DNA of 64,000 bases from Nonomuraea fuscirosea. GTDB lineage: Bacteria; Actinomycetota; Actinomycetes; Streptosporangiales; Streptosporangiaceae. The stretch is taken from assembly GCF_003001935.1 (NCBI RefSeq), contig NZ_PVNG01000014.1:62001-126000 (forward strand), written 5' to 3'. Position 1 is the first letter of the stretch. Each line of letters starts with the position of its first letter. The notes beneath the pieces were generated by a model. The model was not told the DNA's origin and searched no databases. It saw nothing but the letters and a program-made list of their open reading frames with translations. Below, in pieces: positions 52,001 to 59,679 of the stretch. Made by a program: the position numbers and the translations under genes.

Positions 52001-52727
52001 CGTCCTCGTCGTGGCAGAGTGTGAAGATCTCCTCGAACTGGTCGACGGCGATCACCAGGCGGGCCTGACCGGCCGCTCCGGTCAGGCTCTGCTCCCAGAG
52101 CAGGTGTACGGAGCTCGCCGGGTCGAGCAGCACACCGTGGACGGAGTCGGCCGCGACGGCGCACGCCTGGGCCAGGTGCAGCGACAGCTCCCGCAGCGGC
52201 CGCTCACCTGGGGTGAGGAACACGACCCGCGAGCCGTTCGCGGGCTCGGCGAGCGCGGGCAGCAGCCCCGCCCGCAGGACCGACGACTTTCCCGATCCCG
52301 AAGGGCCGAACAACGCCAGCAGCGGCGATTCGGCGAGCCGTTCCTGTAAGTGGCGGACGAGGCGCTCGCGGCCGAAGAATAAAGGCGCGTCGGCCGGCCC
52401 GAAAGGCACCAGCCCCAAATAGGGAGCCGCTTCCCGGGCCCGGGACGGCGTTTCGGCCGGGGGAAGTTCGTTCATCAGGCAATGCCATCGGCTTTCCCAT
52501 TGCCGGGTATCGCCGTCGCACGCCTCGACGTAACCGAGGGTGACCGCGAGGCTGGGCACGACCACTCCGCCGGCCGCCTCGGAAAGCGCCGTCACCGAGA
52601 AATGCGCGCGTTTGGCCAGCTCACGGTAACTGGGCTGACCGGCCTTGACCCGCAGCTGCCTGAGCTCGTGCGCGAACCGGTGGAGCGGGTCGTTGTCCGG
52701 ATCCAGCACCCGCTCAGGACGTGCCAT
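49068..52727 (-). CDS. HTH-STAND NTPase with 14 WD40 repeats
   Basis: A 1219-residue protein. Residues 10-70 form an Xre-type helix-turn-helix (YRELAKRAHFSVTALSEAAGG). The STAND NTPase domain has YLGLVPFGPADAPLFFGRE, Walker A FGPSGSGKSS (near residue 143) and Walker B LVIAVDQFEEIF. One membrane segment (WTVLAATTAVVSVLGAIALI, about residues 530-555) precedes 14 WD40 repeats from about 620 to 1200, each with a GH...SPDG...DGTVRIW pattern, enough for two seven-bladed propellers. No effector domain is obvious. ATG 52727 is chosen, nine bases after GGGGG; ATG 52736 is an alternative. Confidence 0.93.
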   Translation of the reverse strand: MARPERVLDPDNDPLHRFAHELRQLRVKAGQPSYRELAKRAHFSVTALSEAAGGVVVPSLAVTLGYVEACDGDTRQWESRWHCLMNELPPAETPSRAREAAPYLGLVPFGPADAPLFFGRERLVRHLQERLAESPLLALFGPSGSGKSSVLRAGLLPALAEPANGSRVVFLTPGERPLRELSLHLAQACAVAADSVHGVLLDPASSVHLLWEQSLTGAAGQARLVIAVDQFEEIFTLCHDEDERRRFVDVLLSAAREPRVRVVLGVRADFYGHCAHHEELVAALQDNQVLIGPMEDDDLRAVIVGPARHAGVKVEPELVDLIVDEARGQVGALSLVSHALLETWRHRTGASLTTAAFRSAGGLKGAVSQTAERVHGELGPVEQEIARNVFLRLTTPGDGTEDTRRRAFRAELEASPQGRRTSRVLDTLIAARLVVAEEHTVTIAHEALIRGWPRLRGWLEEDRERLHAHRRLAEAAAEWDRHGRDEAFLYRGRRLSDWQDQREDALNDLERDFLDAGRRRERAESDGRRRRTRLAWTVLAATTAVVSVLGAIALIEGRQAREQRDVALSRQLAAEARAELELSPGRGLALARRAYALWPTVEAESVLRQGIVEDHLLATVPGLGRAMGVALSPDNTRLAAGSADGLVRVWPWRQGGPPAEPVVLRGHRGEALSPKFSPDGRRLAVPGTDATIRIWDLSGGDARIALTGHDGAVWNVAYSPDGRLLASAGRDGTVRLWNPDGTGSPRVLRGHEGEVTTVAFSPDGRTLASAGHDAVIRLRRIGDGETRVLRGHTAAIKTVAFSPDGRLLASVSIDGTARVWRTSGDLPPVVLHGHLGAVEGLAFSPDGHRLATTSDDSTIRLWSPTGTGDPLVLRGHDRVVWGAAFSADGTRLVSAGDDGTLRIWDSRGMGQVSVLRGHEGEAWVAAFAPGGRRVFSGGVDGTVRVWDRPTEQDRVLTRHDAQVTGLTVSPDGRRVASTGMEGLIKVTDVEGDAKPLVLRGHKGPAWTAAFSPDGRWLASAGKDGALRVWDLTGAVPPLTRWADTNQIRHAAFSPDGRHVATGGQDGTVRIWDAHRDLPPLVLRGHRGLVWAVAYSPDGRRLASAGTDGTVRIWPTTGRGEPQVLRGHQSMVWAVAFSADGRWVAGTGNDGTARIWRTDVSAPPITVGGFAAPVESVQFSGDDELLLTAHGDGTARLWRCTACEPIGDLLVRADRRLARE

Positions 52728-52944
52728 CGCCCGCATCCCCCGTGACAGAGAAGGTCAATGTCAGCACAAGCCGCTGTCAGCATATCGGGTCGTGTGGGCG
52801 GCGCCACCGCTTATTTCCGCGCCATTCCCTGGGCCGGACGACGCCCCGCTGTCGTTTGTCCGGTCTTCTCGACGGTGTCCGGACAACGGCTCGCACTCCC
52901 GCGACGGAATCGATTCGCGGACCCCCGTGAATCGACGCGGGCGC

Positions 52945-55428
52945 CTATTCGGGAAAGGCGGGTTCTGGCGTGGCCGGTGAGAGGTCGTGGTCCGGCAGCC
53001 GCGCCCGTACGTCGTCGGCGGCGGGGTGCCCCAGCTCGACCAGGATGGCCAGGGAGCGCCGCCAGGTGTGCGCCGCCTGGCCGGTCCGGCCGGCGGCCTG
53101 GAGCGTGTCGCCGAGGTGGAGCAGGATCTCGGCCTCGTCGTAGCGGTGGCCGAGCGCGCCGCACGAGGCCAGGGCGCGGCGGAAGTGCGCGATCGCGTCG
53201 TCGTGCTCGCCCCGGTGGTGCCTGATCATCCCCAGCGTGTCGAGGATGTGGCCCCGCACGGACTCGTCGCCCCGTTCCGTGGCGATGGCCATCGCCTTCT
53301 CGCCGGCCTGGAGTGCTCGCTCGTGGTCGCCGAGGGCGCACCGGCACCAGGCGATCAGGTTCAGGACGTAGGCCTCCGTGACGGTCAGGCGGGCCGCGCG
53401 CAGGGGTTCGAGTGCGGCCCGCGCGTGGCCCAGCGCCTCCTCCATCCGTCCCCCGTGCACACAGGCCAGGCCGATGTCGAAGAGGGAGAAGGCCTCCTCG
53501 GCCAGGTCGCCGGCCTCGCGGGCGTAGGCGAGCGCCCGGCGGAAGTGCGTGTACGCCTGGTCGGACTCGCCGCGTTCGGCGGTCACCGGGATGAGCCAGC
53601 GGTGCGTGGCCGCCCGCGCCCGCTGATCGCCCGTGCGGGCGGCCGCCTCCAGGGCCACGCGCAGGCAGTCGAGGTGTTCCTGCCGGTGTCCTCTGCGCAT
53701 CAGCCAGAACTGCAGCGCCGAGACCAGCCGGACCGCCTGGGCGTGGCGGCCGTCGGCCATGGCCTGGCGGAGCACCGCCGCCAGGACCGCGTGCTCGGCC
53801 TGGAACCAGGCCAGCGCCTGCCGGTGTCCCGCCGGGGATTCGGCGCGGACGCCGGGCGCGGGCGGCCCGGGGGGCAGCAGCCACTCGGCGGGCACGTGCA
53901 GGCGCAGGGCGGCCTCGTACGCGGTGTGCAGGTAGTGATCCAGGACCCGGTCCGCCGCCGCTCGCCGCACCGCCGCCTCCCCCGCCCCGCCGGCGGCGCC
54001 CGCGGCGCCGATCTCGCCGGCCTTCACGGCCCCGTCCGCAGTGCCGATCTCGCCGGCCTTCGCGGCCCCGTCCGCGGCGCCGATCTCGCCGGTCCCCGCG
54101 GCTCCGTCCGCCAGCTCCAGCGCGAAGGCGCGGAGCAGGTCGTGGCAGGCGTAGCGGCCGTGCGTCACCTCCGTGATCAGGTGCGCGTCGAGCAGGGCGG
54201 CGAGCAGCCGCGAGACCCGGGCCTCGTCGACGCCCGCCAGGCTGGCCGCCGCCGCCACGGTGAGGTCGGGTCCCGGATGGACGGCGAGCAGCCGGAACAG
54301 GCCGGCCACGTCGCCGGGCAGCACGTCGTAGGAGCGGGCCAGCACGAGCCGCAGGCTGGTGGCCGGGTCGCCGGTGCTCAGCCCGCCCAGGTCGCCGCCG
54401 TCCCGCCGCAGGTCCGCGGCCAGGGCGTCGAGCGGCAGGACGGGGCTGGTGACCGCCCGTCCCGCGGCGATGGCCAGGGCCAGGGGCAGCCGCGCGCACG
54501 CGTCGATGATCGCGTCGGTGGCGGCGGGGGCCGCCTCGATCCGGTCGCGGCCGAGGCGGTGGGCGAGCAGGTCGCGTGACTCCGTCCGCGAGAGCAGGTC
54601 CAGCGTGACGAGACCGGCCCCCTCCGCCGTGATCAGGCCGCTCAGGCTGCGCCGGCTGGTGACGATGACGCCGCAGTCCGGGCCGCCGGGCAGCAGCCAG
54701 CGCACCTGCTCGGCGTCGCGGGCGTTGTCGAGCACGACCAGGACGCGCTTGTCCGCCAGCGTCGTCCGGTACAGCGCGGCCCTGGCCGCCTGCTCCTCCG
54801 GGATGCGCCGCGGCGGCACGCCCATGGCCTCCAGGAACGCCCCCAGCGCCTCCCGCGGATCGACCGCGTCGCCGGCCGGCCCGAACCCCTGCAGGTTCAG
54901 GTAGAGCTCGCCGTCCTCGAACCGGCCGCGCGCCCGGTGCGCCCAGTGCAGCGCCAGGGACGTCTTGCCGACGCCGGCCGTGCCGGTGACGACGCAGATC
55001 CTCGTCCCGCCCGCGCCCGCGTCGAGGTGACGGTCCAGCTCCTCCAGCGCTCCCGTACGCCCGGCGAACCCGGCCACGCCGACCGGCAACTGCCGGGGCC
55101 TGGGCGGGACGGGGGCGATCGCCTCGGGCGGCTCGTCGCCGTCCCGCTCATCAGGCTCCGCGGCCGGTACGGCCTGCGAACGGGCCACGGCGGTGAGCAC
55201 GTCCTGCTCCCGCGGGTCGAGCCCGAGTGCGTCGGCCAGCAGCCGGAGCGAGGCTGCGCGGGGCCGCTCCACGAGGTCGCCTTCGAGCCGGCGGATGGTC
55301 CTGGCGTTGACGCCGGCCCGGTCGGCGAGCTGTTCCTGGGTCAGCAGCGCCCGGTCCCGCCACGCGCGCAGGAGTGTTCCCAGGCTGCGGCCCGCCTCGC
55401 CGGAGCCCTCTGCTGTCCCAATTGACAT
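52945..55428 (-). CDS. HTH-NB-ARC-TPR regulator (AfsR/SARP-like architecture without BTAD output)
   Basis: An 827-residue protein. HTH at about 15-75 (LTQEQLADRAGVNARTIRRLEG). NB-ARC follows: GFAGRTGALEELD, Walker A VTGTAGVGKTS (near 151), RVLVVLDNARDAEQV (near 231), and GVIVTSRR. The C-terminal 270 residues are TPR-like (AYTHFRRALAYAREAGD). Between them is an Ala-Gly-Glu linker with three 12-residue repeats. This is the actinobacterial Xre-NTPase-TPR class that regulates transcription or acts as a sensor. ATG 55428 follows GAGGGAG. It is upstream of the WD40 gene on the same strand. Confidence 0.92.
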   Translation of the reverse strand: MSIGTAEGSGEAGRSLGTLLRAWRDRALLTQEQLADRAGVNARTIRRLEGDLVERPRAASLRLLADALGLDPREQDVLTAVARSQAVPAAEPDERDGDEPPEAIAPVPPRPRQLPVGVAGFAGRTGALEELDRHLDAGAGGTRICVVTGTAGVGKTSLALHWAHRARGRFEDGELYLNLQGFGPAGDAVDPREALGAFLEAMGVPPRRIPEEQAARAALYRTTLADKRVLVVLDNARDAEQVRWLLPGGPDCGVIVTSRRSLSGLITAEGAGLVTLDLLSRTESRDLLAHRLGRDRIEAAPAATDAIIDACARLPLALAIAAGRAVTSPVLPLDALAADLRRDGGDLGGLSTGDPATSLRLVLARSYDVLPGDVAGLFRLLAVHPGPDLTVAAAASLAGVDEARVSRLLAALLDAHLITEVTHGRYACHDLLRAFALELADGAAGTGEIGAADGAAKAGEIGTADGAVKAGEIGAAGAAGGAGEAAVRRAAADRVLDHYLHTAYEAALRLHVPAEWLLPPGPPAPGVRAESPAGHRQALAWFQAEHAVLAAVLRQAMADGRHAQAVRLVSALQFWLMRRGHRQEHLDCLRVALEAAARTGDQRARAATHRWLIPVTAERGESDQAYTHFRRALAYAREAGDLAEEAFSLFDIGLACVHGGRMEEALGHARAALEPLRAARLTVTEAYVLNLIAWCRCALGDHERALQAGEKAMAIATERGDESVRGHILDTLGMIRHHRGEHDDAIAHFRRALASCGALGHRYDEAEILLHLGDTLQAAGRTGQAAHTWRRSLAILVELGHPAADDVRARLPDHDLSPATPEPAFPE
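54007..54114 (-). repeat. Three 36-base tandem repeats inside the NB-ARC gene
   Basis: Copies begin at 54007, 54043 and 54079, each containing GCCGATCTCGCCGG. In frame they encode a 12-residue unit of the form GEIGAADGAAKA. The first two are nearly identical and the third is diverged. Unit length preserves frame. Confidence 0.85.
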
Positions 55429-55579
55429 GACACTCCCTCGATCCCCGATGCCGGCGGCGGGCACTCGCCATGACACCACAATGTCACGCGGCCATCGCCC
55501 ACGAGTCCGGATGAACGGGGCACTCCACCCGACGGCCTCGCGCCCTGGGGAGGCGAGTTTCGCCGCCGATGCACCGGGC

Positions 55580-55740
55580 GATGGGGAGTCGGAGCGCAGG
55601 CGGGTCCGATCCTCCCTCGCTGCCGGTCCTCCGGGCGAGGGAGCCGGGTCAGGGGCGACTCCTCCGTGCTGGCGATCCTCCGGTGGTGGGGAGCCGGGTC
55701 AGCGGCGGGTCCGGTCCTTGCCCCTGCCGATCCTCCAGGC
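55580..55740. repeat. Three degenerate tandem copies of about 50-57 bases
   Basis: Copies at about 55580-55634, 55635-55683 and 55684-55740 share blocks resembling GGGAGCCGGGTCAG and GATCCTCC. The third copy contains the 3' end of the 32-codon gene, so the others look like duplicated relics of it. Confidence 0.5.
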
Positions 55741-55797
55741 GATGCCGATGGCGATCATGATGCCGATGGCGGAGATGATCCAGCCTGCGGTGTCCAT
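55699..55797 (-). CDS. 32-residue single-pass membrane peptide
   Basis: Begins MDTAGWIISAIGIMIAIGIA and ends WRIGRGKDRTRR. One hydrophobic segment of about 18 residues is followed by a basic tail, which would place the C-terminus in the cytoplasm. ATG at 55797 is preceded by GAGGAGGCTCA, one of the strongest ribosome-binding sites in the window, which supports expression. It stands alone 270 bases upstream of the NB-ARC gene, on the same strand. Function unknown. Confidence 0.6.
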   Translation of the reverse strand: MDTAGWIISAIGIMIAIGIAWRIGRGKDRTRR

Positions 55798-56103
55798 TGA
55801 GCCTCCTCGTCGTCGGACGGACGTCCGGCGGCGCCGTCCGGCGGTCGCGTCGTCCGCGTCCCGCCGTCAGCCCGCCGATCCCGCAAGGTGGTAGCGCTGC
55901 CCCGATCCGCGCCGGGCCAAACAGGACGGCCGCCGATCACCCGCCAGCCCCGCGCATTAGATTGGTGACCACGTCGTCGTGCGGGAGGGCCGCCGCATGG
56001 CGGGCCGCGCCCCACTGTCGTGCCGCACGAGGCGAAGGGCGTGCCGATCGGCGACGGCAACACCCAGACCGACACGTTCACCTGACCCGCCGGCCGGCGG
56101 GCG
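55798..56103. other. Intergenic stretch with a short conserved-looking peptide remnant
   Basis: About 300 bases between the 32-codon gene and the antiporter stop. Apart from the fragment at 56020-56085 nothing is recognisable; no promoter or hairpin of note. Confidence 0.5.
56020..56085 (+). pseudogene. Fragment with a RHIM-like GDGNTQT motif
   Basis: The open frame ends VPHEAKGVPIGDGNTQTDTF-T and stop. A Gly-Asp-Gly-Asn-x-Gln-x-x-x-Phe core resembles the short amyloid-signalling (RHIM-like) motifs that bacteria attach to STAND NTPases and their effectors. The upstream frame is closed at 55966, and no ribosome-binding site is seen, so this is probably the remnant of a larger gene. Only 21 codons long; the resemblance could be chance. 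Confidence 0.3.
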
Positions 56104-57861
56104 TCAGTTCACGGCCCGGTCGGACTCGGCCTCGGGCAGCGACTCCTCCTCGGGCGGGGCGGACGGGGTGATCTTCGTGGGGCGGATCCGGCCGCCCAGC
56201 TTCGTCCGCCAGTACGGACGCCCCCGCCGTGCCCCGCCTGCCGTACCCCCTTCCGGGCCGTGCTCCGCGTCGTGCTCCGGCTCGCTCGCCGGGACGGGCT
56301 CGGCGCGGGCCGAGGAGACCGGCGTCGAGGACGCCGGCGTGGCGGTCGGGGGCGTGCGGCCGGGCTCGGCCTCGCCGTGTTCGCCGTGCCAGTGGGCCAG
56401 CCGCCCGCCCCTGCCGACGGCGCGCAGCCGCTGCTCGACCCGGCCACGGGTGTCGGGCGTGGTGACGATCAGGACCTCGTCGCCTTCCCGTAGGAGCGTT
56501 CCCGGCTCGGGGACGAGCGTGTCGCCGTCGCGGACGATGAGGGTGACGATGGACGGCTTCGGCAGCCGCAGCTCGAAGATCTCCACGCCGTGCAGCCGCG
56601 AACCGGGCGGAACGGTGAGCGTGAGCAGTTCGGCGGCCAGGACGTCGAGGGGCGCGGACTCGATGTCGACCTCTCTGGCCTCGTGCGGCTGGACGATGCC
56701 GAGCAGGCGGGCGAGCAACGGCAGCGTCGGCCCCTGGAGCAGCGTAAACAGGACGACCAGGACGAAGACGATGTTGAGCAGCTGGCGGCTGCCCGGCACC
56801 TCGGCGACGATGGGGTAGGTGGCCAGCACGATCGGCACCGCCCCGCGCAGCCCGGCCCAGGAGATGAAGACGTGCTGCCGCCAGCCGGTGCGAAAGGGGA
56901 ACAGGCTGGCCAGGACGGACGCGGGCCGGGCCACCAGCAGCAGGACCGCGCCGATGACGACGGCGGGCAGCAGCACGCCGGGCAGCTCGCTCGGGGTGAC
57001 CAGCAGGCCGAGCATGACGAACAGGCCGATCTGGGCCAGCCAGCCGATGCCGTCGGCGAAGGAGCGGGTGGCGGCGCGGTGCGGCAGGACGGCGTTGCCG
57101 AGCACGAGGCCGGCCAGGTAGGCGGCGATGTAGCCGGAGGCGTGCACGGCACCCGCCGCGGCGAAGGAGATCACGCCCAGGCCGACGGTGGCCAGCGGGT
57201 AGAGGCCGGTGGCGGGCAGGGCCACGTAGCGCAGCGCGAGGGTGCCGGCCCAGCCGCAGGCCAGCCCGATCGCGGCCCCCGCCACCAGCTCGAAGGAGAT
57301 CTGCCCGGCGATGGCGAGCGGTTCGCCCAGTTTGTCGGGGGTGGCGGAGAACACCAGCACCAGGATGACGGTGGGGGCGTCGTTGAAGCCGGATTCGGCC
57401 TCCAGCATGCCGGCCACGCGGCGGGGCAGGGGCAGCACGCGCAGGACGGAGAAGACGGCGGCGGCGTCGGTGGAGGAGATGATCGCGCCCAGCAGCAGCG
57501 CCAGTTGCAGGTTCATGCCGAGCAGGTAGTGCGCGCTCACGGCCGTGATCACCACGCTGACCGTGACGCCTACCGTCGCCAGCAGGGCCGAGGGCAGCAG
57601 CAACCGGCGGATGTCGGCCCACCGGGTGCTCAGCCCGCCCTCGACGAGGATGACGGCCAGCGCCGAGGTGCCCAGCGTCTGGGCCAGCTGGGCGTCGTCG
57701 AAGTCGATGCCGAGCACGTCCTCGCCGAGCAGCACGCCGAGGGCCAGGAACAGCAGCAGGCTGGGCAAGCCGAGCCTGCTGGCGGTGCGTGCCGCGGCGA
57801 TGCCGGCGAGCAGCACCATCCCGCCGGCCAGTAACACCCCGTACAGCTGCTGCAGACTCAT
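56104..57861 (-). CDS. CPA1-type potassium/proton antiporter with TrkA-C domain
   Basis: A 585-residue transporter. About 12-13 membrane segments cover residues 1-390, with the ion-path signature ESGFNDAPTVILV and SWAGLRGAVPIVLA as in NhaP2/CvrA proteins. A TrkA-C domain follows (about 395-475: LHGVEIFELRLPKPSIVTLIVRDG and GDEVLIVTTP). The last 100 residues are a low-complexity Ala/Pro/Glu tail and a basic patch, longer than usual. It should exchange K+ or Na+ for H+ at the cytoplasmic membrane. ATG 57861 follows AAGGG. Divergent from a regulatory-subunit gene. Confidence 0.93.
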   Translation of the reverse strand: MSLQQLYGVLLAGGMVLLAGIAAARTASRLGLPSLLLFLALGVLLGEDVLGIDFDDAQLAQTLGTSALAVILVEGGLSTRWADIRRLLLPSALLATVGVTVSVVITAVSAHYLLGMNLQLALLLGAIISSTDAAAVFSVLRVLPLPRRVAGMLEAESGFNDAPTVILVLVFSATPDKLGEPLAIAGQISFELVAGAAIGLACGWAGTLALRYVALPATGLYPLATVGLGVISFAAAGAVHASGYIAAYLAGLVLGNAVLPHRAATRSFADGIGWLAQIGLFVMLGLLVTPSELPGVLLPAVVIGAVLLLVARPASVLASLFPFRTGWRQHVFISWAGLRGAVPIVLATYPIVAEVPGSRQLLNIVFVLVVLFTLLQGPTLPLLARLLGIVQPHEAREVDIESAPLDVLAAELLTLTVPPGSRLHGVEIFELRLPKPSIVTLIVRDGDTLVPEPGTLLREGDEVLIVTTPDTRGRVEQRLRAVGRGGRLAHWHGEHGEAEPGRTPPTATPASSTPVSSARAEPVPASEPEHDAEHGPEGGTAGGARRGRPYWRTKLGGRIRPTKITPSAPPEEESLPEAESDRAVN

Positions 57862-58025
57862 CGTGAACCCTTACGTGACGGCGGAAAGTGTCTGGATCTG
57901 TGACGATACGGGGCATAGCTTCGCGTCGGCACGTACCGGATCACGGTGTCGTCGATGCGTGAGCGGCGCGCGAACGGTTCCACGCCGGCGCCACCCCGGG
58001 GCTGTACCCATCAGGAGCGGAAGTG

Positions 58026-58598
58026 ATGTCCACGGTTTTGGCCAGGTACGGTCTCGGAAATGATCGGGATGCGGGGCGCGGTCTACGCGTACCGGGACAT
58101 GACGTGAGGTGGCCGGTGGAGATCGAGCAGACGGCGTTGCCAGGGATCGGACTACGACATTTGTTCGGGACGAGCTCGGGGCGGCGCATCGGGGTGGTGT
58201 CGTACCGCACCGGCCGCCGGGACCTGGTCATCTACGACGCCGACGATCCGGACCAGGCGGGCGCGGTCGTCGTGCTGAACGACAACGAGGCCGACGCCCT
58301 GGCCGAACTGCTCGGCGCGCCGCGCATCATCCGGCGGCTCGACGCGCTGCACGACCAGGTGGAGGGGCTGGTCAGCGAGAAACTCCCCATCCAGGCCGGC
58401 TCCCCGTACGCCGGCCGGCCCATGGGTGACGCGCGGGTGCGCACCCGTACCGGCGCGTCGATCGTGGCGGTGGTGCGCGGCGCGCAGATCGCCTCCAGTC
58501 CCGGGCCCGAGTTCACGCTGGCCGCCGGCGACGTGATCGTCGTCGTGGGCAGTGAGGAGAGCGTGCACGAGGTCGCGGGCATCCTGACGGGCGGGTAG
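58026..58598 (+). CDS. Cation/proton antiporter regulatory subunit (TrkA-C type)
   Basis: 190 residues from ATG 58026. The conserved part starts at VEIEQTALPGIGLRHLFGTSSGRRIGVV, continues with RRDLVIYDADDPD, and ends with a TrkA-C domain (GASIVAVVRG, FTLAAGDVIVVVGSEESV) that senses nucleotides or c-di-AMP in relatives. Typical members begin at the VEIEQ region, so the first 30 residues may not be translated; GTG 58116 with GAGG upstream is an alternative, but AGGAG stands 8 bases before ATG 58026. It is divergent from the antiporter, and the two likely form one K+/H+ exchange unit. Confidence 0.88.
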   Translation: MSTVLARYGLGNDRDAGRGLRVPGHDVRWPVEIEQTALPGIGLRHLFGTSSGRRIGVVSYRTGRRDLVIYDADDPDQAGAVVVLNDNEADALAELLGAPRIIRRLDALHDQVEGLVSEKLPIQAGSPYAGRPMGDARVRTRTGASIVAVVRGAQIASSPGPEFTLAAGDVIVVVGSEESVHEVAGILTGG

Positions 58599-58694
58599 GC
58601 CCGTCCGCTCCCGGCTGCGGTGTCGCCTCGTGATCGGCGGCCGTCCTACGATGTGCTGCGGCCGACACCCGACGTACCCCACCAGGAGCGGTTC

Positions 58695-59627
58695 ATGGAG
58701 CTGGACCTCGGCGCCGTCAGGACCTTTCTCGCCGTCGTCGAGGACGGGCACTTCACCGAGGCGGCCGCCCGCGTGGGCATGAGCCAGCAGGCCGTGTCCA
58801 AGCGGATCGCCAAGCTCGAATCCGACCTGGGCGTGTCGCTGCTGCTCAGGTCGCGCACCGGGGTCAGGCCGACCGAGGACGGAGCGGCCTTCCTTCCGCA
58901 CGCCCGGGCGCTGATCAGCATGGCCGACCAGGCCGCGGCGATGCTCCGCGCGCGCCGCCGGGCCCTGCGCATCGACGTGCTCGGCCGTGACACGGCCTCC
59001 ATGGACCTGGTCCGGGCCTTCTACGAGGCGGGTGACGCCGACGTCGACATCGTCGTCTCCCGCGGCGCCGGCGCGCGGGGGTCGATGCTCGCCGAGGGCT
59101 CGGTGGACGCGGCGTTCGGCCGCGCCATGGAGCCGCTCGCTCAGGGGATCCGGCGCGTCCCCGCCTGCCTGGAGCCGATCCCCGTCCTGGTCGGGCGGCG
59201 GCACCGGCTGGCCAGGCGCAGGCGGGTCCGGATGGAGGAGTTGTCGGGCTCGACGGCGTGGATGCCGGGCAACGCCGCCCACGACAGCGAGTGGGCGGAC
59301 TTCTACCGGTTCCTCAGCGCCGAGTTCGGCGTGCGCATCGACAGCTCCGGCCCGTTCTTCGGCCGGGACCACATCGCGGAGCGGGTCGCGGGCTCGCCCG
59401 AGGTCGTCACGTTCGGCAACAAGCGGCAGTATCCGTTCCCTCTCGACGTCGTCGAGATTCCGATCGTCGATCCCACGCCGGTGTACCCGTGGTCGCTCAT
59501 GTGGCACGAGGCGAACCGGCATCCGTCGCTGCCGCTGCTCATCGCGTACGTGAAGGAGCGGTTCCGCCCGTACGCCACCGGGGACCACTGGCTGCCCGGC
59601 CCCGACCGCGCCCTCTTCCCGGCCTGA
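58695..59627 (+). CDS. LysR-family transcriptional regulator
   Basis: A 310-residue protein. The N-terminal winged HTH reads LGAVRTFLAVVEDGHFTEAAARVGMSQQAVSKRIAKLESDLG. The effector domain is present but lacks the most usual landmarks, and the C-terminus carries an unusual DHWLPGPDRALF. ATG 58695 has AGGAG eight bases upstream. The regulated gene is not clear: LysR regulators are often divergent from their target, whereas here the upstream neighbour lies on the same strand. Confidence 0.92.
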   Translation: MELDLGAVRTFLAVVEDGHFTEAAARVGMSQQAVSKRIAKLESDLGVSLLLRSRTGVRPTEDGAAFLPHARALISMADQAAAMLRARRRALRIDVLGRDTASMDLVRAFYEAGDADVDIVVSRGAGARGSMLAEGSVDAAFGRAMEPLAQGIRRVPACLEPIPVLVGRRHRLARRRRVRMEELSGSTAWMPGNAAHDSEWADFYRFLSAEFGVRIDSSGPFFGRDHIAERVAGSPEVVTFGNKRQYPFPLDVVEIPIVDPTPVYPWSLMWHEANRHPSLPLLIAYVKERFRPYATGDHWLPGPDRALFPA

Positions 59628-59679
59628 TCAGCGCCTGGCCGCGCCGGCGGCATGGACATCGCGCCGTTCGGCGGGCTCA

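Noticed and set aside
54007..54114. CRISPR-like repeats
   Set aside because: Three contiguous 36-base units with no spacers, in frame within a protein linker.
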